Shown here: positions 24,329 to 31,197 of the stretch, piece after piece
How the letters are laid out: each line of letters opens with the position of its first letter
How positions within the stretch are numbered: position 1 is the stretch's first letter
Assembly (NCBI GenBank): GCA_025964715.1
Contig: JAOPYH010000109.1
Location: forward strand, 1-36,470
DNA length: 36,470 bases
From: Streptosporangiaceae bacterium
GTDB taxonomy: Bacteria > Actinomycetota > Actinomycetes > Streptosporangiales > Streptosporangiaceae
Direction: 5' to 3'
Notes under the pieces: generated by a model
Databases searched by the model: none
Told to the model about the DNA's origin: nothing
What the model saw: only the letters and a program-made list of their open reading frames with translations
Program-made: the position numbers and the translations under genes

Positions 24329-25933
24329 TCAGGCCATGCGCTCGTAGGCGGGCACCGTGAGGAAGTCGGCGTAGTCGTCCGCCAGCGAGACTTCCTTGAA
24401 CAGCGACACGGCCTCGGCGAAGCGCCGCTCGTCGAACCGGTCTCCCTGGGCGTCGCGGATCTTGGCGAGCTCCTCGTCGATGATCTGCTCGACGAGCTTC
24501 TCCGTGACCTGTGTGCCCTCGGCGAGCGTGACGTCGTTGTGGATCCACTGCCAGATCTGCGAGCGCGAGATCTCCGCGGTGGCCGCGTCCTCCATGAGGT
24601 TGTTGATCCCGACCGCGCCGTTGCCGCCCAGCCAGGCCGCGATGTACTGCAGGGCTACCTCGACGTTGTTGCGCAGGCCCGCCTCGGTGATCTGGCCGGG
24701 GGTCCGGTTCACCGACAGCAGGTCGGCGGCCGAGACCTTCACGTCCTCGCGGAGCCGGTCGCGCTGGTTGGGCTTGTCACCGAGCACACCGTCGAAGATC
24801 TCGGCGCAGATCGGCACCAGGTCGGGGTGGGCCACCCAGGAGCCGTCGAAGCCGTCACCGGACTCCCGGGTCTTGTCGCTCCGCACCTTCTCGAAGGCGG
24901 TCCGGTTGATCTCCTCGTCGCGCCGCGAGGGGATGAACGCCGCCATGCCACCGATCGCGTGCGCTCCCCGCTTGTGGCAGGTGCGGACCAGCAGATCGGT
25001 GTAGGCACGCATGAACGGCGCCGTCATGGTGATCGCGTTGCGCTCGGGGAGCACGAAGTCGGACCCGCGGGACCGGAACTTCTTGATGATCGAGAAGAGA
25101 TAGTCCCAGCGGCCCGCGTTGAGGCCCGCGGAGTGGTCGCGCAGCTCGTACAGGATCTCTTCCATCTCGAACGCGGCCGGGATGGTCTCGATCAGCACGG
25201 TCGCCCGGATGGACCCGCGGGGGATCTCCAGCTCGTCCTGCGCCAGGTTGAAGACGTCGTTCCACAGGCGAGCCTCGAGGTGGCTCTCCATCTTGGGCAG
25301 GTAGAAGTACGGCCCCTTGCCCTTGTCCAGCTGCGTGCGGGCGCAGTGGAACAAGTACAGGCCGAAGTCGAAGAGGGAGCCCGACATTCGTGCGCCGTCC
25401 ACGAGGACGTGTTTCTCCTCCAGGTGCCAGCCGCGGGGGCGCACCACGATGGTGGGGAGCTCGTCGTCGGCCTTCAGCGCGTAGGACTTGCCCTCGGGGG
25501 AGGTGAAGTCGATGGTGCGGTCCAGGGCGTCGCGGAGGTTGAGCTGGCCCTCGACCATGTTCTCCCACAGCGGCGTGTTGGCGTCCTCGAGGTCGGCCAG
25601 CCACACCTTCGCACCGGAGTTGAGCGCGTTGATGGTCATCTTCCGGTCGGTCGGACCCGTGATCTCGACCCGCCGGTCGGCGAGGCCCGGTGCGGGCTCG
25701 GCGACTCGCCAGTTCTCGTCCGTTCGGATCCCCGCCGTCGCGGGAAGGAAGTCCAGGGACCGGCCCGCGGCCAGCTGCCGCTCCCGTTCGACGCGCGCGG
25801 CCAGCAGCTCCTTGCGGCGAGCACCGAACTCACGCTGGAGGGTCGCGAGGAAGCTCAGCGCGTCGGGCGTGAGGATCTCGTCGTAGCGATCGTGGAGGGG
25901 GCCGGTGACCTCCACGCCTTCGGCTCCGGCCAT
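24329..25933 (-). CDS. aceB: Malate synthase A
   Basis: 534-residue enzyme condensing glyoxylate with acetyl-CoA to give malate; MSA-type enzymes are ~530 residues. Motifs are [39 protein letters not shown], the family signature [20 protein letters not shown] and [21 protein letters not shown] at 25933 is chosen: AGGG lies 6 nt upstream, while the ATG two codons earlier would abut it. Longer in-frame readings back to 26146 cross the promoter. A clear -35/-10 pair and an overlapping inverted repeat lie upstream. Next to glcDEF it removes the glyoxylate they make. No isocitrate lyase gene is in the window, so here it serves glycolate (or purine-derived) glyoxylate rather than a visible glyoxylate bypass. 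Confidence 0.96.
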   Translation of the reverse strand: MAGAEGVEVTGPLHDRYDEILTPDALSFLATLQREFGARRKELLAARVERERQLAAGRSLDFLPATAGIRTDENWRVAEPAPGLADRRVEITGPTDRKMTINALNSGAKVWLADLEDANTPLWENMVEGQLNLRDALDRTIDFTSPEGKSYALKADDELPTIVVRPRGWHLEEKHVLVDGARMSGSLFDFGLYLFHCARTQLDKGKGPYFYLPKMESHLEARLWNDVFNLAQDELEIPRGSIRATVLIETIPAAFEMEEILYELRDHSAGLNAGRWDYLFSIIKKFRSRGSDFVLPERNAITMTAPFMRAYTDLLVRTCHKRGAHAIGGMAAFIPSRRDEEINRTAFEKVRSDKTRESGDGFDGSWVAHPDLVPICAEIFDGVLGDKPNQRDRLREDVKVSAADLLSVNRTPGQITEAGLRNNVEVALQYIAAWLGGNGAVGINNLMEDAATAEISRSQIWQWIHNDVTLAEGTQVTEKLVEQIIDEELAKIRDAQGDRFDERRFAEAVSLFKEVSLADDYADFLTVPAYERMA

Positions 25934-25962
25934 TGCCATCCCTTTCGTCTGGTGAAAACAAA

Positions 25963-25979
25963 CTTCTGTTACGCGGAAG
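25963..25979. promoter_or_regulatory. Imperfect palindrome overlapping the aceB promoter
   Basis: CTTCTGTTACGCGGAAG has 4-bp outer arms CTTC/GAAG plus one inner matching pair. It overlaps the end of the -10 hexamer and the expected transcription start, the classical position for a repressor operator. In Streptomyces an IclR-type regulator (AllR) is reported to control a malate synthase gene; whether this site is of that kind is inference. Confidence 0.45.
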
Positions 25980-26007
25980 AGTAGTGGCCCGTATAGATAT
26001 CGGTCAA
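25978..26007 (-). promoter_or_regulatory. aceB promoter
   Basis: On the minus strand, TTGACC (26007-26002) and TACTCT (25983-25978) are separated by 18 bp, a good match to the housekeeping-sigma consensus. Transcription would start near 25971, giving a leader of ~38 nt before the malate synthase ATG. Confidence 0.65.
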
Positions 26008-26168
26008 AGGGGGCGGCCCGCCCGAGGCGTACCGCATCGTCCGGCGTCATACCCCCGGAGGCGTCGTGCAGCCCGACGGCGGAACAAAAGCAGGTGAACC
26101 CCCAAACCACACATGAGACGATCGCGGGAAGACCCGGCCGCGCCACGGCGTTCCATCTCTGAGGACAT

Positions 26169-27575
26169 ATGACTGCTGCTCATACCGAAGACCACGACGA
26201 CCAGCCGATCACCGGCGACCTCGACCTTGCCGAACGGCAGGCCCTGCGCCGGGTCGTAGGCCTGTCCACCGAGCTCCACGACGTCACCGAGGTGGAATAC
26301 CGCGCGCTGCGGCTCGAGCGCGTGGTCCTCATCGGCGTCTGGACCGAGGGTGACGTCAAGCAGGCCGAGAACTCGATGCGCGAGTTGGCGCTGCTCGCCG
26401 AGACCGCGGGATCGCAGGTCCTCGAAGGACTGATGCAGCGCCGCGGCACGCCCGATCCGGCGACGTACGTGGGTTCGGGCAAGGCGGCGGAGCTCCGCGA
26501 CGTCGTGATCTCCACCGGCGCGGACACCGTGATCTGCGACGGGGAGCTGGCCCCGGGCCAGCTCCGCCAGCTCGAGGAGATCGTCAAGGTCAAGGTCATC
26601 GACCGGACCGCGCTCATCCTGGACATCTTCGCCCAGCACGCCCGTAGCCGTGAAGGCAAGGCGCAGGTGGAGCTCGCACAGCTCAGCTACCTGCTCCCGC
26701 GCCTGCGCGGCTGGGGTGGCAACCTGTCGCGGCAGGTCGGCGGTCGCGCCGCGGGGGGCGTCGGGATCGGCGGTCGTGGACCTGGTGAGACGAAGATCGA
26801 GCTCGACCGGCGGCGAATCCGCACCCGCATGGCCAAGCTGCGCAGGGAACTCGCCGGGATGACCACCGCCCGGGACACCAAGCGGGCCGAGCGGCGCAGG
26901 CGACAGGTTCCGTCGGTCGCGATCTCCGGCTACACCAACGCGGGCAAGTCCTCGTTGCTGAACCGGATGACCGGGGCCGGCGTGCTGGTGGACGACGCGT
27001 TGTTCGCCACCCTGGACCCCACGGTTCGCCGGGCGAGCACCCCGAGCGGCCGGGACTTCACGCTGACCGACACCGTCGGCTTCGTACGGCATCTGCCGCA
27101 CCAGCTCGTCGAGGCGTTCCGGTCCACGCTGGAGGAGGTCGCCGACTCGGATGTGATCCTGCACGTGGTGGACGGCTCCGAGGTGGACCCGGAGGCGCAG
27201 ATAGACGCGGTGCGCGAGGTGCTCCGCGACATCGGTGCGGACGACGTCACCGAGATCGTGGTCATCAACAAGGCCGACGCGGCCGACCCCCTGGCCCTGG
27301 CCAGGTTGCAACGGAGGGAGCCGTGCACCGTCGTGGTATCGGCGCGCAGCGGCGCCGGTATCGCCGAGCTCCTCGCGGCCGTGGAGGAGCGACTGCCCGG
27401 CCAGCATGAGGTTCACGTGCTCGTGCCCTATGACCGTGGCGACGTGGTCGCGCGCGTACACGAGCACGGTGAGGTGTTCACCCAGGAGCACACCCCGGAC
27501 GGCACCGCGCTGCACGCCAGAGTGCCGGCGAGCCTGGCCGCTGAACTGGACAGCTACACCACGTTGCCGGCCTGA
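26169..27575 (+). CDS. hflX: GTPase HflX
   Basis: 468-residue ribosome-associated GTPase that splits stalled or stressed ribosomes. The N-terminal HflX domain has [17 protein letters not shown] and [19 protein letters not shown]; the glycine-rich linker [19 protein letters not shown] leads into the coiled coil and the G domain. G1 is GYTNAGKS (254-261), G2 is in FATLDPT, G3 is DTVGF (301-305) and G4 is NKAD (367-370). ATG at 26169 follows TGAGGACAT. It is divergent from malate synthase. Downstream is a ~470-bp gene-poor region; only a weak CCCG/CGGG hairpin was seen after the stop. Confidence 0.96.
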   Translation: MTAAHTEDHDDQPITGDLDLAERQALRRVVGLSTELHDVTEVEYRALRLERVVLIGVWTEGDVKQAENSMRELALLAETAGSQVLEGLMQRRGTPDPATYVGSGKAAELRDVVISTGADTVICDGELAPGQLRQLEEIVKVKVIDRTALILDIFAQHARSREGKAQVELAQLSYLLPRLRGWGGNLSRQVGGRAAGGVGIGGRGPGETKIELDRRRIRTRMAKLRRELAGMTTARDTKRAERRRRQVPSVAISGYTNAGKSSLLNRMTGAGVLVDDALFATLDPTVRRASTPSGRDFTLTDTVGFVRHLPHQLVEAFRSTLEEVADSDVILHVVDGSEVDPEAQIDAVREVLRDIGADDVTEIVVINKADAADPLALARLQRREPCTVVVSARSGAGIAELLAAVEERLPGQHEVHVLVPYDRGDVVARVHEHGEVFTQEHTPDGTALHARVPASLAAELDSYTTLPA

Positions 27576-27653
27576 GAGACCCGATTCCGGGAAAGGTGGC
27601 GTGGGCGGGTTACCGGGATGCCGGGATTGTAGGCAAAGGCAGGTCGCCAAACG

Positions 27654-27692
27654 GTTACACCTCGCCAGTTCTCCTTGACGGTCCCGTGTAAC
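27654..27692. repeat. Inverted repeat GTTACAC-N25-GTGTAAC
   Basis: GTTACAC (27654-27660) and GTGTAAC (27686-27692) are exact 7-bp reverse complements. One arm lies upstream of, and one within, the promoter at 27675-27702, suggesting paired binding sites for a regulator. The geometry resembles that before the antitoxin-like gene, with different sequence. Confidence 0.45.
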
Positions 27693-27702
27693 TCCGTACG
27701 GT
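27675..27702 (+). promoter_or_regulatory. Promoter in the hflX-hutI intergenic region
   Basis: TTGACG (27675-27680) and TACGGT (27697-27702), spaced by 16 bp, form a good -35/-10 pair. The start would be near 27709. No obvious gene follows directly, so the product may be a leader or small RNA into the HutI-like gene. Confidence 0.5.
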
Positions 27703-27837
27703 CTGATGTCACTAGAGCGGGCTGACCACGGCGCCGACCAGGGACTGGGTTTTTATATGAATTTGCCAGTTGCGCGATCTTTTTTCGGACACCTTGCCGG
27801 AACTTTTCCGGAAGCGGCCCCGTTTGCCGGCAAGAGG

Positions 27838-27867
27838 TTGTCCGCCGGGCCTCCTCTGCACTACCGT
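27838..27867 (+). promoter_or_regulatory. Second promoter upstream of the HutI-like gene
   Basis: TTGTCC (27838-27843) and TACCGT (27862-27867) with an 18-bp spacer. Transcription would begin around 27874, a few bases before the ATG of a 32-codon ORF and ~170 nt before the HutI-like gene. Confidence 0.5.
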
Positions 27868-27877
27868 GACGAAACCG

Positions 27878-27976
27878 ATGTCTCCGGGCTCGTTGCTCGA
27901 GGTGGCCAGGCGGCCGCCCACAGCCCCCCGATGGCTCGCCGGCACCCAGTCGGCGGTTTCGATCGAGAGCAGGTGA
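27878..27976 (+). CDS. Possible leaderless 32-residue peptide
   Basis: ATG at 27878 begins MSPGSLLEVARRPPTAPRWL and ends at TGA 27976. The third-codon positions are mostly G/C, as in real genes of this window. The preceding -10 (TACCGT) would place the mRNA start 3-4 nt before the ATG, so translation would be leaderless. No homologue is recognised. It could be a leader peptide for the HutI-like gene 66 bp downstream, or chance. Confidence 0.25.
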   Translation: MSPGSLLEVARRPPTAPRWLAGTQSAVSIESR

Positions 27977-28042
27977 CCCACCGCATGGTGTCCGGGATCC
28001 CTTTCCCACCGCCGAGTTGCACAACCGGCCGGTGACGCGACG

Positions 28043-29248
28043 ATGACCGTACGGCTGTTGACGAACATCGGCAGGCTCTGGACGGGCACCGACGTCTGCA
28101 GCAACGCCGCCATCCTGATCCACAACGAGCGGATCGTCTGGGCCGGGCCCGCCTCTGAACTGCCACAGAGCGTGTCAGGGGTCATCGACGACATCGTGGA
28201 CGTGGACCATGTGGAGAACCTCGGCGGCGGGCTCGTCACACCAGGGCTGATCGACGCGCACTCCCACCCCGTCTACGCGGGCAACCGCTGGGCCGAGCTG
28301 GCCATGCGCACGAGCGGGTCGACGCACTCGGAGATCACCGCCGCCGGCGGCGGCGTGAATTCGACGGTCACGGTCACCCGAGGGACCGACCCGTGGACGC
28401 TGTGCAACAACGTTCGTGAGCGGCTGCGCCAGTGGATCCTCAGCGGCACGACCACTGTCGAGGCCAAGACGGGATATCACCTCACGCGCGATGGCGAGCT
28501 CGCCGACATCCGGCTGCTGCGCTCGCTGGAGAGCGAACCCGCCATGCCGCGCATCCACGCCACCTTCCTGGCCGCCCACGTGCTGCCGCCTGAGTTCTTC
28601 GGCCGCCGCCGCGACTACGTCGAGGCCGTACGGCTGTGGGCGGGCGACGCCGTGGCTGCCGGTGCCGACAGCATCGACGTCTACTGCGACGAGGGTCACT
28701 TCACCGCCGATGAGTCGCGGGCCATCCTGGTGACCGGGCAGCGCGCGGGACTCAAGGCCCGCATCCACGCCTGCGCCCAGGACCGGATCGGGGCCGCCCA
28801 GGTCGCGGCCGAGGTCGGATGCTCCTCCGCAGACCTGCTGACCGAGGTCAGCGAGGAGGACATCAAGGCGCTGGCCCACGCCGGTGTCACCGCCACCGTC
28901 TGTCCCGGCAGCGCCCTGCGCACCCGGCGGACCCCGCCGGTGCGGGCGATGCTGGACCGCGGTGTCACGCTCGCGCTGGGCACCGACCACAACCCGGGGC
29001 AGTGCGGCATCACCTCGATGCCCCTCGTCATCGGCCTCTCGGTGGCGATGTTCGGCCTGAGCGTCACCGAGGCCCTGCGAGCCGCCACGCTGGGCGGCGC
29101 GTCGGCACTGCGTGTGGGCGACAGGGGTGCGCTGGCGCCCGGCATGATGGCCGATGTCGTGCTCTGGGACGCCGATCACGAGGGCGCGTTCGCCTGGTCG
29201 TTCGGCCTGCGGGCACTGCGGGTGTGGCGCGGCGGCGTCCCCATCTGA
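28043..29248 (+). CDS. hutI: Imidazolonepropionase-like amidohydrolase (HutI homologue, altered active site)
   Basis: 401-residue amidohydrolase with the HutI layout: N-terminal DAHSHPVYAGNR (metal ligands H73, H75), the family signature SGTTTVEAKTGYHL (134-147), ATFLAAHVLPPEF (H179), DVYCDEGHF (212-220), RIHACAQ (H242) and LGTDHNPG (D315). HutI opens 4-imidazolone-5-propionate in histidine breakdown. However, the Glu (Gln in Streptomyces) expected three residues after H242 is Ala, and the normally invariant His of the SxDH motif is Leu265 (SSADLL). Activity as a normal HutI is therefore doubtful; it may use another substrate. No hutU, hutH or hutG is in the window. GGTGA lies 7 nt before the ATG. 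Confidence 0.78.
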   Translation: MTVRLLTNIGRLWTGTDVCSNAAILIHNERIVWAGPASELPQSVSGVIDDIVDVDHVENLGGGLVTPGLIDAHSHPVYAGNRWAELAMRTSGSTHSEITAAGGGVNSTVTVTRGTDPWTLCNNVRERLRQWILSGTTTVEAKTGYHLTRDGELADIRLLRSLESEPAMPRIHATFLAAHVLPPEFFGRRRDYVEAVRLWAGDAVAAGADSIDVYCDEGHFTADESRAILVTGQRAGLKARIHACAQDRIGAAQVAAEVGCSSADLLTEVSEEDIKALAHAGVTATVCPGSALRTRRTPPVRAMLDRGVTLALGTDHNPGQCGITSMPLVIGLSVAMFGLSVTEALRAATLGGASALRVGDRGALAPGMMADVVLWDADHEGAFAWSFGLRALRVWRGGVPI

Positions 29249-29300
29249 CCGTGTGATCGGCGTCTGTGATCCATGCCCGACACAGGAGTAACCTCCCGCT

Positions 29301-30146
29301 ATGGATGTTGCGGTCGCGATCGTCACTGATTCGACCGCATACCTCCCCGAGGAGCTCGCCGACCGGCACGGGGTGACGGTCGTGCCGCTGCAGATCTCGG
29401 TCGCCGGCGAGGTGTCCGAGGAAGGCGTGGAGATCACGGCCGCCGAGACCGCGAGGGCGCTGCGGCAGTGGCGGCCGGTCACGACCTCACGGCCGTCTCC
29501 GGAGCGGTTCGCCGGCGCCTACCGGGCCGCGGCGGCGGCCGGGGCGACCGGCGTGGTGTCTGTGCACCTGTCCGGCGCCATGTCGGGCACGGTCGAGGCC
29601 GCGCGCCTCGCGGCGAAGGGCGCGGCCCTCCCCGTGCGCGTCGTGGACAGCGAGACCATCGGGATGGGGCTGGGCTACGCGGTCCTGACGGCCGCCGAGG
29701 CCGCCGCGCGAGGAGCGGGTCTGGAGGACGTGGCCGGGGCCGCGGCGCGTCGCGCCCGTTCGTCACGGTCGCTGTTCTATGTCGACACACTGGAGCACCT
29801 TCGCCGCGGTGGACGCATCGGCGCCGCGGCGACACTGCTCGGTTCGGCGCTGATGGTCAAGCCCCTGCTGAGCATCACGGACGGCAGGATCGCCCCACTG
29901 GAGAAGGTTCGCACGGTGTCGCGCGCGCTCTCCCGGATGGAGGAGCTCGCCGTGCAGTTCGCCGGGACGCGCGACGTCGACGTCGCCGTGCAGCACCTCG
30001 CCGTGGAGGATCGCGCGCAAGCCCTCGCTGGGCGGTTGCGGGCGCGCATTCCAGCGCTGGGCGAACTGCATGTGGGCCAGGTCGGCCCGGTCATCGGCGC
30101 CCACGCGGGCCCCGGCATGCTCGGCGTCGTCGTAGCCCCCCGCTGA
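29301..30146 (+). CDS. DegV family protein
   Basis: 281-residue DegV-fold protein, a cytoplasmic fatty-acid-binding family; characterised members (FakB) present fatty acids to the kinase FakA. Motifs are AIVTDSTAYLPEELADRHG at the N-terminus, PLQISV, TTSRPSPERF, the lipid-contact loop VSVHLSGAMSGTVEAARLA, VDSETIGMGLGYAVL, DTLEHLRRGGRIGAAATLLG and the C-terminal IGAHAGPGMLGVV. ATG at 29301 is preceded by AGGAG about 11 nt upstream. It lies 52 bp after the HutI-like gene in the same direction and may be co-transcribed. No fakA (DAK-domain) gene is adjacent, so the kinase partner is elsewhere or absent. Confidence 0.92.
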   Translation: MDVAVAIVTDSTAYLPEELADRHGVTVVPLQISVAGEVSEEGVEITAAETARALRQWRPVTTSRPSPERFAGAYRAAAAAGATGVVSVHLSGAMSGTVEAARLAAKGAALPVRVVDSETIGMGLGYAVLTAAEAAARGAGLEDVAGAAARRARSSRSLFYVDTLEHLRRGGRIGAAATLLGSALMVKPLLSITDGRIAPLEKVRTVSRALSRMEELAVQFAGTRDVDVAVQHLAVEDRAQALAGRLRARIPALGELHVGQVGPVIGAHAGPGMLGVVVAPR

Positions 30147-30170
30147 CACGCCTGCGTCCCTCACGCAGAG

Positions 30171-30179
30171 TTATCCACA
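30171..30179 (+). promoter_or_regulatory. Perfect DnaA box upstream of comEA
   Basis: TTATCCACA, an exact canonical DnaA box, lies 15 bp before the putative comEA -35 and 52 bp before its start codon. It is the second of only two exact copies noticed in the window; both are in promoter regions. Confidence 0.55.
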
Positions 30180-30193
30180 TTCGCGGCCGGGGC

Positions 30194-30223
30194 TTCCGGG
30201 CTTCACCCGCCACGGCCTAGCGT
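30194..30223 (+). promoter_or_regulatory. Leaderless comEA promoter
   Basis: TTCCGG (30194-30199) and TAGCGT (30218-30223) are 18 bp apart. The -10 ends 8 nt before the comEA ATG, so transcription would start at or next to the start codon. No Shine-Dalgarno is present. Confidence 0.45.
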
Positions 30224-30231
30224 CGGGCCGC

Positions 30232-31197
30232 ATGAGACTCGGCAACTTCCGTGGAGACCGTGGCGCGGCGGCCTCCGACCGGCTCCGCGACGTGCTCGGC
30301 CGGCTCCCGATCGAGGGTCTCCGGCCCCCAGAGCCCTTCGGCCATGGGCTGGGCGGCCCGCGGCCGCGTCAGGAGGCCGCGGCCCCGCGGCCGTGGAACG
30401 CACCGCCCGCGGCCTTCTTACGCTCCGGCCCACGGCCGCCACGCGAGGTCGCGGATTCCGGCGCCGTCGCGGAGGCCGGCGGGCTCCCAGATCCCCGGAC
30501 CGCTCTGGGTGCCGAAGGCGACGGCGGGGCGGTCCCGTCGCTCGAGGGACGTCTCGATCCGGGTCTCCCGGGGGCCAAGGCGCTCGCGGCCGTCGCCATC
30601 GTGGCCGCGATCGTCGCGGGTGGCTACCTGTGGATGTCCCGGCCGGCACCGGAACCGGCCCCCGAGCCCGCGGCCGCCACGCTCGCCGGCTCACCCATGC
30701 GGTCCGTGGGCTCACCGGCCACGCCAACCCCGGCCGGGTCTGCGTCGGCCGGCACCGTGGTCGTCCATGTGGCCGGAAAGGTCCGGCGTCCGGGTGTCGT
30801 GACGCTCCCGGCCGGCGCCAGGGTCGGCGACGCGATCCGGGCGGCGGGAGGGCTGCGACCCGGGGCCGGCACCGGAACGCTCAACCTGGCCCGGCGCCTG
30901 GTCGATGGAGAGCAGATCCCGGTCGGCGTACCGGGCGCCACCCCTGCGCCGCCGGCCGGTACGGCGGGTCCGGCCATGGGCTCCACACCCGGGGCCGGCG
31001 CGGGGACGCCGCTGGACCTGAACGCCGCAACGGTCGAGCAGTTCCAGCAGTTGCCCGGGGTCGGGCCGGTGCTCGCGCAGCGGATCGTGGACTACCGCAC
31101 CCAGCACGGTGGCTTCCGGGGGGTCGAGCAACTGCGGGACGTCTCGGGGATCGGCGAGCGGCGGTTCGCCGATCTGAAGGACCTCGTGCGGGTATGA
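30232..31197 (+). CDS. comEA: ComEA family DNA-binding protein
   Basis: 321-residue membrane-anchored DNA receptor for natural transformation-type uptake. Residues 1-115 are a long Pro/Arg/Gly-rich cytoplasmic extension, ~117-134 a transmembrane helix (AVAIVAAIVAGGYLWM), then a Pro/Ala linker. An SLBB domain (176-232, VHVAGKVRRPGVVTLPAGAR) follows, then a second linker and a C-terminal helix-hairpin-helix DNA-binding domain (261-321, LDLNAATVEQFQQLPGVGPV and LRDVSGIGERRFADLKDL). ATG at 30232 has no ribosome-binding site and appears leaderless. It overlaps comEC by four bases (ATGA). Function in uptake is known from Bacillus; transformation in this organism is not shown. Confidence 0.93.
   Translation: MRLGNFRGDRGAAASDRLRDVLGRLPIEGLRPPEPFGHGLGGPRPRQEAAAPRPWNAPPAAFLRSGPRPPREVADSGAVAEAGGLPDPRTALGAEGDGGAVPSLEGRLDPGLPGAKALAAVAIVAAIVAGGYLWMSRPAPEPAPEPAAATLAGSPMRSVGSPATPTPAGSASAGTVVVHVAGKVRRPGVVTLPAGARVGDAIRAAGGLRPGAGTGTLNLARRLVDGEQIPVGVPGATPAPPAGTAGPAMGSTPGAGAGTPLDLNAATVEQFQQLPGVGPVLAQRIVDYRTQHGGFRGVEQLRDVSGIGERRFADLKDLVRV

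Larger units (their letters stand above)
27576..28042 (+). other. 467-bp AT-richer intergenic region before the HutI-like gene
   Basis: Base composition shifts here: 27745-27815 contains runs such as gtttttat and tcttttttcgg, unusual for this GC-rich window. It holds an inverted repeat around a promoter (27654-27702), CCGGAA-CTT-TTCCGG (27797-27811), the palindrome TTGCCGGCAA (27824-27833), a second promoter (27838-27867) and a possible leaderless 32-codon ORF (27878-27976). A longer open frame, 27706-28035, has third-codon bases unlike real genes here and is not called. Confidence 0.55.

Noticed and set aside
22738..25984. Long plus-strand open frames opposite glcD and malate synthase
   Set aside because: Antisense shadows; the minus-strand proteins match their families throughout.
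27706..28035. 110-codon frame before the HutI-like gene
   Set aside because: Its ATG coincides with the expected transcription start of an upstream promoter, but third-codon bases are not G/C-biased and no family is recognised.
29252..29271. Two direct TGTGATC copies upstream of the DegV gene, considered as a CRP/GlxR-type site
   Set aside because: They are direct rather than inverted repeats and lack the TCACA half-site.
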